A DNA stretch of 64,000 nt. Source: Bradyrhizobium sp. CCGUVB1N3 (GTDB lineage: Bacteria > Pseudomonadota > Alphaproteobacteria > Rhizobiales > Xanthobacteraceae). This document shows positions 17,119 to 25,501 of the stretch, piece after piece (position 1 is the stretch's first letter; the number at the start of each line of letters is the position of its first letter). The notes beneath the pieces are model-generated. The model saw only the letters and a program-made list of their open reading frames with translations, made no database searches and was not told where the DNA came from. Position numbers and translations under genes: made by a program. Location of the stretch: NCBI RefSeq assembly GCF_024199925.1, contig NZ_JANADR010000001.1:2170001-2234000 (forward strand), given 5' to 3'.

Positions 17119-17259
17119 AAGGTTTCCTCCGGGAACTGGCGTTGGCGCGGCGGCCAAGGCCGGGCCGCGCTCCCTGCGGATACACTATTTTGGACCTGCG
17201 AGCCTTGCACTGGCGGCATGCCGCTATCCGCCAGCCGCCCGTAAGCTCGTCCTACGACA

Positions 17260-18465
17260 TCACACTGCGGCAGCCGTCGCGGCCCGCGGCCGGCGGCGGC
17301 CAAGGGCAATCAGGATCAGCACCGTGGCGCATGAGCAGATCATGGTCAGGCCGAGCAGGCCGCGGCTGCCGAAATGGACCAGCAGGGCTGCGAGAACCGG
17401 CGGCGACACGGCTGCGGCGAGATTGACCGGCAGGGCGATCACCGACATCGCCTTGGCGAATTCGGTCTGATCGTAGAACACGAGCGGAATCGTCGCCCGC
17501 GCCACCGCCATCGCGCCGCTGCCGAGGCCATAGAGCAGGATGAAAAGCGCAACGACCCAATATGCGCCGTTGCCCGCCATCAGGAGCAGCATGGCAAGCG
17601 GCAGCGCGGTGCCCGCGACCAGCCCGGTCGTGATCCCGTCCCAGCGTCCGCCGCCGAGGAAATCGATGCCGCGCGCGCTGACCTGGATCACGCCCAGCAT
17701 TGAGCCGAAGCCGACGGCCTCCGCCGGCGACAACCCCTCGGCCCTCAGGAGCTCGATGAAGACGGCGCCCAAGCCGAAGTTCACGAAGGCATTGAGCGCA
17801 ACCGCTGATACCACGAGGTGGAAGGTGCTCCTGGGAACTGGAGAAGCCGGCACGTCCCGTACCTTGGTGGGGGCCTCCTCACTCGCCTTGCGCCGGCGCG
17901 GTGCACCGAAGGCCAGGAGCGGCAGGCTGACGACGATCATCATGGCCGCATAGATCAGACACGTTCCGCGCCAGCCGGCGAGGCCGCTCAGGAACGACGT
18001 CGTCGGCCAGAAGATGCTGCCCGAAAGACCCGTCACCAACATCAATGCGCCGATCGCGTTCTTGGCGCGTGGGCCGGCAACCTCGTTCAGCATGATGTAG
18101 GCGCCGGTCGAGAGCGTGGCGCTGCCGGCCACACCGAGGACGATCCAGGCCGCGAAATAATGGATCGGTTCGTGCGCATAGGACAGGAACACAAAGCCCG
18201 GCGCGGTCACGACCGTGCCCACCATCATCACACGACGCGCGCCATGCCGCGTGAAGGATTTTGCGAGCCAGGGCGCGCACAGCCCCATGGCGACGTACAG
18301 AACCGACGTTCCCGCGAAGACCGCCGGAAGGCTCATATTGAGATCGGCTGCAAGATCGCGGCCGACGATGGCGGGAAGCCCGATCGTCCCCCATCCGACG
18401 AGTTGGGTGACGGCGAGCACCGCCATGACGCCAATCAGCTTCGTATCAAATTTCAAGCGACGCAT
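17260..18465 (-). CDS. MFS transporter
   Basis: This is a 401-residue membrane protein with about 12 hydrophobic spans, for example LIGVMAVLAVTQLVGWGTIG, YFAAWIVLGVAGSATLSTGA and LGLTMICSCATVLILIALG. The cytoplasmic loop between spans 6 and 7 holds GAPRRRKASEEAP. The start at 18465 (MRRLKF) places the first helix close to the N-terminus; a 54-codon extension in the open frame has no membrane or domain content. It probably serves the CoA-transferase/BKACE genes 141 bases downstream. Substrate unknown, likely an organic acid. Confidence 0.9.
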   Translation of the reverse strand: MRRLKFDTKLIGVMAVLAVTQLVGWGTIGLPAIVGRDLAADLNMSLPAVFAGTSVLYVAMGLCAPWLAKSFTRHGARRVMMVGTVVTAPGFVFLSYAHEPIHYFAAWIVLGVAGSATLSTGAYIMLNEVAGPRAKNAIGALMLVTGLSGSIFWPTTSFLSGLAGWRGTCLIYAAMMIVVSLPLLAFGAPRRRKASEEAPTKVRDVPASPVPRSTFHLVVSAVALNAFVNFGLGAVFIELLRAEGLSPAEAVGFGSMLGVIQVSARGIDFLGGGRWDGITTGLVAGTALPLAMLLLMAGNGAYWVVALFILLYGLGSGAMAVARATIPLVFYDQTEFAKAMSVIALPVNLAAAVSPPVLAALLVHFGSRGLLGLTMICSCATVLILIALGRRRPRAATAAAV

Positions 18466-18652
18466 TCCGCCCCAGGGCCGGATCCGACCGATCCGGTCAT
18501 TTCCGGATACACTATCTCCGACCCGCGCTGCACTGCGAACGCGGCATGACACTCCCCGCCACAATGGCGTTGACATGGCGACAACGGCCAATGAGCGCGA
18601 TTTGACAGTCCCGCGCGTCGCGGGCAACTCTTGCTCGTTTCGAGAATCAGTG

Positions 18653-19897
18653 ATGTCTCACGCCGAGTACGCTCCCAAACAGCTCCCAGTCCTCACGAGA
18701 CTGGCGATAGCGCTGCGCCGCATACCGGCAGTTGAATTTGCCTTCGCGAAATTCAAATCGCTGCTGCGTGGTCGAACGAACGACGAATCAGCTGTCGTCA
18801 GCGAGTTTCAGGCACCGGCCGCGGACGCCGCGAAGGACGATGTTGCGCGCGGCGCGGCCGAGGCGGAAACGGTTGAACCCGACACCGTGCAGGCGGGGCC
18901 CGACGGAACCGAGACCGCTGCGGCCGAACTGGTCGCTACCGACACAGTCGAAGCCGAGGAAATCGAGGCTCCTGCGACTGAGGCTCCTGCGACTGATGTC
19001 GCGGAGACCGCAACCGCGGAGACTGGCGCTGCCGAGATCGATGCAGATGAGCCGGTCACAACAAGCGTATGCGATAATGTCTCCCCTGCAATGGCGTCAG
19101 ACGATTTCCCCCGGCGCGAGATTGAGACCGTTGAAGGCGATGATCTCCCCGTTGAGGTCGAGATAGCTGAAATCGAATCTGCCCAGACGCCTCTTGTCGC
19201 AATCGAAAGCGCCGAGGCCGACTCGGCTGAGGCCGAGACAATCGAACCCGTCGCGCTCAGCACCGAAGACGTTACAGCTCATGTCGCACCATCAGAGGAC
19301 TCATCCGAGGCTGTTGTTGCCGAGACCGATGTTCTCCCGCTCGATTCCGCCGAGGCTGACATTGTCGGGGTCGAGGCAATTGAGACAGCGCCTTTTGAGA
19401 TCAAGACCGAGAGCGAGGCCGCTCAGCCCGATGTGATTGAGCCCGAGGCAGTCGAGGCTGCCCCCTCTCTCGTCGAAACCTTCGAGCGAGGTGCGGCTGA
19501 TCCCGATGCCGCGAAAACTGTCGCAGCCATCTCTGTCGAGACCGACGTGGTTCAACTCGACCTGGTCGACACCGATTCCGTCGAAGCGGCCCCCGTCGAG
19601 GCGGTCATCGCCAAAGCCGATATCGTCGCCTCAGCCGCCGTCACGAAATCCGACGATCTCTGTGATCGCGAGACGCTTATTCGCCGGCGCTGGAAGGAGA
19701 CCGGAATCAGGATGTGGCGTGGCACCGGGCAGTCCGTGCTGTGCATTCAAGGCCGCATCGCCCTGATGCCGCCGAAGCCCGGCGAGACGATGCCGGGCTA
19801 CGACAGGCTAGAGTTCAGGCTGATCAACGGCCTCATCATCTGCGAAGGGTTCGTCGTCGATCCACCAGAGCCGCCGCGAACTAGCCAGTTCACGTAA
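18653..19897 (+). CDS. Acidic low-complexity protein with small C-terminal domain
   Basis: This is a 414-residue protein of unknown function. Residues 1-45 are ordinary and basic (LTRLAIALRRIPAVEFAFAK). Residues about 50-330 are almost wholly Ala, Glu, Asp, Val, Thr and Ser with degenerate units such as ETVEPDTV, IEAPATEAPATD and AESAQTPLVAIESAEADSAE, predicted disordered and highly negative. A compact C-terminal 80 residues (LIRRRWKETGIRMWRGTGQS, then MPGYDRLEFRLINGLIICEG) looks folded. No signal or membrane span is seen. It runs against the divergent MFS gene and ends six bases from the NrtR-like gene. The reading frame is kept open over a region where the other frames are also open, so length is best judged by the C-terminal domain. 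Confidence 0.75.
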   Translation: MSHAEYAPKQLPVLTRLAIALRRIPAVEFAFAKFKSLLRGRTNDESAVVSEFQAPAADAAKDDVARGAAEAETVEPDTVQAGPDGTETAAAELVATDTVEAEEIEAPATEAPATDVAETATAETGAAEIDADEPVTTSVCDNVSPAMASDDFPRREIETVEGDDLPVEVEIAEIESAQTPLVAIESAEADSAEAETIEPVALSTEDVTAHVAPSEDSSEAVVAETDVLPLDSAEADIVGVEAIETAPFEIKTESEAAQPDVIEPEAVEAAPSLVETFERGAADPDAAKTVAAISVETDVVQLDLVDTDSVEAAPVEAVIAKADIVASAAVTKSDDLCDRETLIRRRWKETGIRMWRGTGQSVLCIQGRIALMPPKPGETMPGYDRLEFRLINGLIICEGFVVDPPEPPRTSQFT

Positions 19898-19903
19898 GGT
19901 CGC

Positions 19904-20638
19904 TCATTCCGGCGGATTGAACGTGCGGACGAAATACACCGGCTCCCTGCCCTTCTTCAGGCGATAGAGCTGCGCCGGCCGGTTCGGGCCGCGACGCATC
20001 TTGGCGATCGGCTCGATCATGTCGGCTGAGAGGATCCGCGTGCGGAAGGCGCTCTTTTCCAAGGGACGGTCGAGCACGATCTCGTAGACCCGCTGAAGAT
20101 CGGGCAGCGTGAATTCCGCCGACATCAGGTAGGCCGGCAGCGAGGTGTATTCGACCTTGTTGCGCAGGCGCTCGACGGCAGCAGTGAGTATCTCGCCGTG
20201 GTCGAAGGCGAGCTTCGGCTTGATCTTGCCCGCGACGATCGGAAACCATTGCGCGTCGGGTGCGAGCGCGGCCCGGCCCGCCACCTCCGGCATCAGCGCG
20301 AAATAGGCGTGCGTCGTCGACCAGCCGCGCGGGTCGCGTCCAGCGCTGCCCCAGCTTCCGAGTTGCTCGAGATAGGGGCTGGTCACGCCGGTCTTCTCCT
20401 TGAGCTTGCGCACCGCGCACGCTTCGAGATCGCGGTCCTTGGCGACATCGACGAAGCCGCCCGGCAGCGCGAAGGCCAGCGGGAACGGCTCGCCCGCGCC
20501 GGCCGGCCGCTGCACCAGGAGAACGTGAAGGCCCTCGTTCCGAATCGCAAAGATCACCACGTCGACCGTGGCCAGCGGCCGCGGGAAATCCAATTGCCCT
20601 GACTTTTCAGTGCGTTGTGCCTGATCTTTCGGCGCCAT
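19904..20638 (-). CDS. NrtR-like Nudix-fold transcriptional regulator
   Basis: This 244-residue protein has an N-terminal Nudix domain joined to a winged-helix domain. The Nudix box region GGFVDVAKDRDLEACAVRKL lacks the catalytic glutamates of a working REUxEE motif (RKLKEK instead). The downstream PYLEQLGSWG...RDPRGWSTTHAYFAL and the C-terminal EFTLPDLQRVYEIVLDRPLE and FRTRIL match the NrtR architecture (known NAD-metabolism repressors sensing ADP-ribose). ATG 20638 has GAGGAGG before it. It faces an SPFH-NAD-kinase-like operon across two palindromes, so it is the likely repressor of that operon and itself. Confidence 0.85.
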   Translation of the reverse strand: MAPKDQAQRTEKSGQLDFPRPLATVDVVIFAIRNEGLHVLLVQRPAGAGEPFPLAFALPGGFVDVAKDRDLEACAVRKLKEKTGVTSPYLEQLGSWGSAGRDPRGWSTTHAYFALMPEVAGRAALAPDAQWFPIVAGKIKPKLAFDHGEILTAAVERLRNKVEYTSLPAYLMSAEFTLPDLQRVYEIVLDRPLEKSAFRTRILSADMIEPIAKMRRGPNRPAQLYRLKKGREPVYFVRTFNPPE

Positions 20639-20675
20639 TGCGGCCTCCTCGACTTGTCGCTTGACAGTAACCGAC

Positions 20676-20718
20676 TTAGTTGTACAGTGCAACTTACTTA
20701 GTTGTTCAGAACAACTTA
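20676..20718. promoter_or_regulatory. Twin palindromic operators between NrtR-like gene and SPFH operon
   Basis: Site 1 is TTA-GTTGTAC-A-GTGCAAC-TTA (20676-20696), one mismatch from a perfect dyad. Site 2 is TTA-GTTGTTC-A-GAACAAC-TTA (20698-20718), a perfect 7-1-7 dyad. Their centres are 22 bases apart, two helical turns, so bound dimers would lie on one face. Site 2 ends 13 bases before the SPFH start codon, close to the ribosome site AGGAG. Confidence 0.85.
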
Positions 20719-20731
20719 TTAGGAGAAAGCA

Positions 20732-21778
20732 ATGTTCGGCGTCAGGTTCATCAAGGCCCAGCCCACCACCTATCTCATGAAGTACCGTGCCGGCGCCGTG
20801 GTTGCCGAGGGCGCGGGACTATCCGCGTTCTACTACGCGCCGGCCACCTCGCTCGTCGCCGTCCCCATCGGCAGCCGCGACGCCTCCTTCATCTTCCAGC
20901 AGATCGCACGCGACTTTCAGACCCTCACCGTTCAGGGCCACGTCACCTATCGCGTCAGCGAGCCGAAGAAGGCGGCCTCGATGCTCGACTTCACGCTGAA
21001 GTCCGACGGCAAGACCTATGAGAGCGACGACCCGGAGAAGCTGCCGCAGCGCATTCTCGGCACCGTCGAGGTATTGGCCCAGCAAGCGGTGAAGGAGCTG
21101 ACCTTGAGGGAAGCCCTGCAGGCTTCGGACCGCATCGCCGACATCATTGCGACCGGCTTGCGGGCTCGCGCCGACGTCGCTTCCCTCGGCCTCGAAATCC
21201 TCGGCGTCTCCATCCGCGGCATCAAGCCGACGCCAGACACCGCCAAGGCGCTGGAGGCGGAAGCGCGCGAGGCGATCCTGAAGAACGCGGACGAAGCGAT
21301 CTTCGCCCGCCGCAACTTTGCGGTCGAGCAGGAGCGCGCCATTCGCGAGAGCGAGCTCGACACCGAGATCGCGGTCGAGCAGAAGAAGCGCTCGATCCGC
21401 GAGACCCAGATGGACGCGGAGGCGAGTGTCGCCGCCAAGAAGAACGAGCTGCGCCAGGCCGGCATGGTCGCGGACATCGCGCTCGAGGGCAAGCGCAAGG
21501 ATTTTGTCGGCCTCAACGCCGAGAACACCCGCACGCTCGCGGATGCCGAGGCCTATCGCGTCGGCGCGCTGATGAAGATTTTCGAGGGCGTCGACACCCG
21601 CGTGATCCAGGCGCTTGCCTCTGCCGGCATGCAGCCGGGCCAGCTCATCGCGCAGGCCTTCACCGGCATTGCCGAGAAGGCCGAGAAGATCGGACAGCTC
21701 AACGTCTCGCCGGACTTGCTCAGCCAGTTGATGGAAAAGCCCAAGATGACGGAGGCCGCCAGTGCCCGCCGGCAATGA
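20732..21778 (+). CDS. SPFH/Band 7 domain protein
   Basis: This is a 348-residue protein of the prohibitin/flotillin-like SPFH superfamily. The domain covers about residues 20-190 (VVAEGAGLSAFYYAPATSLV, LTVQGHVTYRVSEPKKAASM, ILGVSIRGIKP). It is followed by a long charged coiled coil (about 195-270: EQERAIRESELDTEIAVEQK) and a C-terminal helical segment. No N-terminal transmembrane helix is present, unlike HflK/C or flotillins, so any membrane link is peripheral or through oligomerisation. It overlaps the following NAD-kinase-like gene by 17 bases, so the two are translationally coupled. Confidence 0.88.
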   Translation: MFGVRFIKAQPTTYLMKYRAGAVVAEGAGLSAFYYAPATSLVAVPIGSRDASFIFQQIARDFQTLTVQGHVTYRVSEPKKAASMLDFTLKSDGKTYESDDPEKLPQRILGTVEVLAQQAVKELTLREALQASDRIADIIATGLRARADVASLGLEILGVSIRGIKPTPDTAKALEAEAREAILKNADEAIFARRNFAVEQERAIRESELDTEIAVEQKKRSIRETQMDAEASVAAKKNELRQAGMVADIALEGKRKDFVGLNAENTRTLADAEAYRVGALMKIFEGVDTRVIQALASAGMQPGQLIAQAFTGIAEKAEKIGQLNVSPDLLSQLMEKPKMTEAASARRQ

Positions 21779-22697
21779 CCGCAAGATCGTGCTGGTGACG
21801 CGCAAGACCAGGCTGGAGGACCTGGTCGCGCGTTACCTGACCGCGGCGCAGGCGCGCTTCTATGTCGAGCATCTCGGCGCCGACTTCTCCGACTATGAGC
21901 GCGAGCACGAGGTCTATCGCGCGCAGCAGCACCTCGCTTTGCAAGTGCTGGAGCAATGGGGCCGCTACCAGGTGATCGAGCGCAGCTTCCTGCCGAACTT
22001 CATCTTCGCGCCCTCCGACATCGTGGTCGCGCTCGGCCAGGACGGCGTCGTCGCCAACACCATGAAGTATCTCGACGGCCATCCGCTGATCGGGCTCAAC
22101 CCGGACCCGGCGCGCCACGACGGCATCCTCCTGCCCTTCGCGCCGCGCGACCTCGCCAAGCTCCTGCCGGAGGTCGCTACTGAGAAGCGCGACAGCCAGG
22201 CGGTGACGATGGCAGAGGCGCGGCTCTCCGATGGTCAGGTGCTCCATGCCGTGAACGATCTCTTCGTCGGCGCCCGCACGCACACCTCCGCGATCTACGA
22301 GATTGCGACCGGCGAGACGAAGGAGCGGCAATCCTCGAGCGGGCTGATCGTCTCGACGGGGCTCGGCTCGACCGCCTGGTTCAAGAGCATCGTCACCGGC
22401 TCGCTTGCGATCGCAGGGCGATTCGGCCAGCCTTCTGAACCGGCGGCTTACGACGCCCTGCCCTGGGACGCGCAGGAGCTGCGTTTCGCGGTGCGCGAGC
22501 CCTTTCCCAGCCGCAACTCGCAAGTGGGTCTCGTCTGCGGCCGCCTCGCCTCCTCAGAGCAACTGCACATCCGTTCGCTGATGCCGGAAAACGGCGTCAT
22601 CTTCAGCGACGGCATCGAAGCCGATCGCCTCGAATTCAACGCCGGCGCCGAAGTCGCGATCGGAATCGCGGCGCGGCGGGGACGGTTGATCGTGTGA
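21762..22697 (+). CDS. NAD kinase-like protein (ATP-NAD/sugar kinase fold)
   Basis: This is a 311-residue protein. The phosphate-binding loop of NAD kinases (usually GGDG) appears as VALGQDGVVANTMKYL; the VNE/ND motif is LHAVNDLFVG; the glycine-rich GLGSTAWF matches the STGTA-type element of the diacylglycerol/NAD kinase fold. The start is GTG at 21762, with GGAGG six bases ahead inside the preceding gene. The change of GGDG to GQDG and the unusual partner (SPFH) suggest a divergent member whose substrate may not be NAD. It ends one base from a convergent BKACE gene. Confidence 0.82.
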   Translation: MPAGNDRKIVLVTRKTRLEDLVARYLTAAQARFYVEHLGADFSDYEREHEVYRAQQHLALQVLEQWGRYQVIERSFLPNFIFAPSDIVVALGQDGVVANTMKYLDGHPLIGLNPDPARHDGILLPFAPRDLAKLLPEVATEKRDSQAVTMAEARLSDGQVLHAVNDLFVGARTHTSAIYEIATGETKERQSSSGLIVSTGLGSTAWFKSIVTGSLAIAGRFGQPSEPAAYDALPWDAQELRFAVREPFPSRNSQVGLVCGRLASSEQLHIRSLMPENGVIFSDGIEADRLEFNAGAEVAIGIAARRGRLIV

Positions 22698-22698
22698 T

Positions 22699-23526
22699 CT
22701 ACCTCGCGATCCTGAGCGCTGCTCTTGCCTCCGCTGGCGTGGCGACGCGTCGGCCGTGGCGCGTCACCGCCTCACAGGCGAGGGTCACGAGCTCCGCGTT
22801 GCTTTTGGCCAGACGGTTTTTGTCAACCCTGATGTTATCCTCGAGCCCGGTGCGGACGGCATCGGCGCTCCGCGACAGCGCCCAACCCATGACCTCGGCT
22901 TGATGGCGCCCGATCCCGGCCGCGGTCCACGTCGCTTTCGGCATCAGCCGCTTGAGTTCCGCCAGAAGAATGTCGAGCACATGCTCGTCTGCCGGCATTG
23001 CGTTCTTGACGCCCATGACGAACTGCACGTGAGGATGCTCGTCGATCAGTCCCGCCTCGATCAGGCGGCGCGCGCCATGCAGGTGCGACAGATCGAATAT
23101 CTCGATTTCGGGGCGGATGCCGCCCGCCTTCATGCCGGTGGCGAGATGCTCGACCAGGGCAGCGCTGTTCTCATAGACGATCGTCGGAAAGTTCACCGAT
23201 CCGGTCGAGAGCGACGCCATCTCGGGCTTCAGATAGAGCGCCGACCCGCGCGCCGACGGATCGCGGCCGCGCCCTCCGGTCGAGAACTGAATGATCATCC
23301 CCGGACAATGCCTCTTGATGCCCTCCTGCACCTCTGCAAAACGCTGGGGATCGGAGGACGGCGTTTCGTCGTCGTTTCGAACGTGAATATGCGCAAGCGT
23401 CGCGCCGGCCTCGAAGGCCGCGTGCGTCGACTCGATCTGCTCGGCCGGCACGATCGGCACCGCGGGATTGTCCTTCTTGCGCGGAACGGAACCGGTGATC
23501 GCGACAGCAACAACAACGGGATTCAT
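22699..23526 (-). CDS. BKACE family beta-keto acid cleavage enzyme (DUF849), second copy
   Basis: This is a 275-residue paralogue of the enzyme at 14997. It shows VVVAVAITGSVPRKKDNPAV, the metal-binding ATLAHIHVRNDD, and the C-terminal TAAGIGRHQAEVMGWALSRS and RTGLEDNIRVDKNRLAKSN. The substrate-pocket segments differ clearly from the first copy, so a different beta-keto acid is likely. It lies downstream of an MHS-type transporter on the same strand, with a hairpin between them. Confidence 0.91.
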   Translation of the reverse strand: MNPVVVAVAITGSVPRKKDNPAVPIVPAEQIESTHAAFEAGATLAHIHVRNDDETPSSDPQRFAEVQEGIKRHCPGMIIQFSTGGRGRDPSARGSALYLKPEMASLSTGSVNFPTIVYENSAALVEHLATGMKAGGIRPEIEIFDLSHLHGARRLIEAGLIDEHPHVQFVMGVKNAMPADEHVLDILLAELKRLMPKATWTAAGIGRHQAEVMGWALSRSADAVRTGLEDNIRVDKNRLAKSNAELVTLACEAVTRHGRRVATPAEARAALRIAR

Positions 23527-23580
23527 CTCTCAACTCCTTGGGTGCCGACATCACACGTCATGCGATTGCCGAAAACTCTG

Positions 23581-23608
23581 CCGCTGCGGGCCGGCTTGGC
23601 CGCAGCGG
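23581..23608 (-). terminator. Hairpin downstream of the MHS transporter
   Basis: CCGCTGCGG (23581-23589) pairs perfectly with CCGCAGCGG (23600-23608) around a ten-base loop. On the minus strand it is followed by CAGAGTTTTCGG, a short T tract, placing it as a likely intrinsic terminator for the transporter gene and separating it from the BKACE gene. Read the other way it precedes CAGTTCTTTCC. Confidence 0.55.
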
Positions 23609-23689
23609 CAGTTCTTTCCTTCATTTATAGGACGGCGGCAACATCCGAGATCATGCCGCAGCTACGTTGACCTCCGTCTCCCGCGGCCG

Positions 23690-25087
23690 TCAGGTCAGTG
23701 CCGCGGCAGTCCCGCCTGTCGTCTCCGCACGCCTCCGCTCATAGTCTGCCCTTGGCATCGGCACGGCATCGGGATTGCCGAGATCGTCGAGGCTGATCCG
23801 GTATGTCTCCCTGGCAGTCACCGCTGCGAGGGCGGCAATCACCGTGATGCCGAAGGCGATGGCTCCCACCGTGAGCGGGATGTTGGCCGATCCGGGAGGC
23901 GCCACGGTCGCAAACAAAGCGGGAAGCAGCGCGGTGATGGTCGTGCCTATGTTTTGCGAGATCGCCATCGCCGAAACCCGGGTGCGCGTCGGAAACAGCT
24001 CGGGATAGAAGCTGGGGAAGATCGCGTTGTAGCCCTGATAGACCACACCCCACATCAGGAGCGACAACAGGATCGCCAAGGGCACATTCTTGATGCTGAT
24101 TGCATAGAGATAGCCGAAGGCGAGCAGGCCGGAGCAGAGTGCGCCGACGATGATCGGAGGCTTGCGGCCGACCTTGTCGGAAAGGTTGCCGACGAAGGGA
24201 ATGACGAACACCGCCAGCATGTTTCCGAGGACCGGAATCCAGAGGTAGACGTCCTTCGCAAAACCGATTCCGTAGGCGGACTGGACGGCGTAGGCTGCGC
24301 CGAAAATGGTCGTGACCACCGGAATGACATTCATCAGCGCCATGCAGATGACCCTGAGCATGTCCTTCCAGTTCAGCTTGATGGCCTGAATGATCGGAGC
24401 CCGCGGGGTTTCTCCGCGCTCATCTTCCCTGGCGAAGGCAGGTGTCTCGTCAACCTCACGGCGGATGATGTAGCCGGCGACGATGACGAAGAAGCTGAGC
24501 AGGAAGGGTATCCGCCACCCCCAGCTGTTGAAGGCCTCGGTGGGCATGTAGGCCGCGAGCGGCAGAAAGACCGCCGCCGCAAGGATCTGTCCGGCCTGCA
24601 CGCCCTGGAGCGTGAAGCTCGCATAGAATCCGCGCCGCCCGAATGGCGCGTGCTCAAGGATCATCGAGCTTGCGCCGGAGATCTCGCCGGCAACGGCAAA
24701 ACCCTGCACGAGACGCAAGGTGACGAGCAGGATCGGCGCCCAGATGCCGACCTGCTGGTATGTCGGCAGGATACCGACGGCCATCGTCGAGACGCCCATC
24801 AGGAACATGCAGATGATGAGAACCGTTTTCCGGCCATGGGTATCGCCCCAGTGCCCGAGAACGAAGGCACCGATCGGCCGGGCCACATATCCGACACCGT
24901 ACGTTGCCAGCGATGCGACGATGGCAACCGTGGGATTCTCTGACGGGAAGAAGATCTGCGGGAAGATCAGCGACGCTGCGGTCGCGTAGATAAAGAAATC
25001 ATAATATTCAAGCGCCGATCCAATCCAGCCGCTCGCGGCAGCCTTCTTGGACTGACCCATGTCGTGGATCGCTCGAGCCGTGGTCAT
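23690..25087 (-). CDS. MFS transporter, metabolite:H+ symporter (MHS) type
   Basis: This is a 465-residue, 12-span symporter like KgtP/ProP/ShiA. Family markers: IGSALEYYDFFIYATAASLI at the N-terminus, GHWGDTHGRKTVL after span 2, LVQGFAVAGEISGASSMILE in span 4-5, and NLSDKVGRKPPII. ATG 25087 is preferred over the TTG two codons upstream since GGAGGAAAC is then ten bases ahead. It probably imports a carboxylate for the neighbouring BKACE enzyme; identity unknown. Confidence 0.92.
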   Translation of the reverse strand: MTTARAIHDMGQSKKAAASGWIGSALEYYDFFIYATAASLIFPQIFFPSENPTVAIVASLATYGVGYVARPIGAFVLGHWGDTHGRKTVLIICMFLMGVSTMAVGILPTYQQVGIWAPILLVTLRLVQGFAVAGEISGASSMILEHAPFGRRGFYASFTLQGVQAGQILAAAVFLPLAAYMPTEAFNSWGWRIPFLLSFFVIVAGYIIRREVDETPAFAREDERGETPRAPIIQAIKLNWKDMLRVICMALMNVIPVVTTIFGAAYAVQSAYGIGFAKDVYLWIPVLGNMLAVFVIPFVGNLSDKVGRKPPIIVGALCSGLLAFGYLYAISIKNVPLAILLSLLMWGVVYQGYNAIFPSFYPELFPTRTRVSAMAISQNIGTTITALLPALFATVAPPGSANIPLTVGAIAFGITVIAALAAVTARETYRISLDDLGNPDAVPMPRADYERRRAETTGGTAAALT

Positions 25088-25501
25088 GTGCAAGTTTCCT
25101 CCGACCTGTTTGCTGGCGTCCCGTGAGCGGGCTTCATGGATATGTTGGGCAGCAATGTCCGATCGCGCGGCGGGCTTTCCGCTTGCGTTTATCGACTGCC
25201 GGGACGTGTCTGGTTCGCTGCAACAATAGGCTTTCGGCGGGCTAACACAATTACCCAGTTATGCGATAAACCTAACATCATGTTATTCGTGGCCGAGGCG
25301 CGGTCCTGGCGGCGAACACGCAACAGCGGCCGGTGTGATCGACGTCGATCACGCGCTCGCAATCGGCGCGGATGGACAGCTTGCGCCCAAGTACGATCCG
25401 GAAAGATGTGCGGCGGTGTATCGCCAGCAGATTCTCCGTCAATTTGGAGGCCTGCTTCGCCCGCTCAATGGAATCCGGATGGGTGAGTCTTCAGGCCGGA
25501 C
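25088..25501. promoter_or_regulatory. 414-base gap with AT-rich operator-like palindrome
   Basis: No convincing gene. TAACAT-C-ATGTTA (25273-25285) is a perfect 6-1-6 dyad in an AT-rich patch (about 25245-25290) about 190 bases upstream of the MHS transporter, the kind of site used by GntR or LysR regulators. A plus-strand open segment from about 25335 to 25490 (IDVDHALAIGADGQLAPKYD, then AAVYRQQILRQF) has protein-like composition and may be the remnant of a lost gene; no family is recognised. Confidence 0.4.

Noticed and set aside
23468..24943. 491-residue plus-strand open frame
   Set aside because: Antisense to the MHS transporter, composition His/Arg/Gly-rich with no membrane spans or family features.
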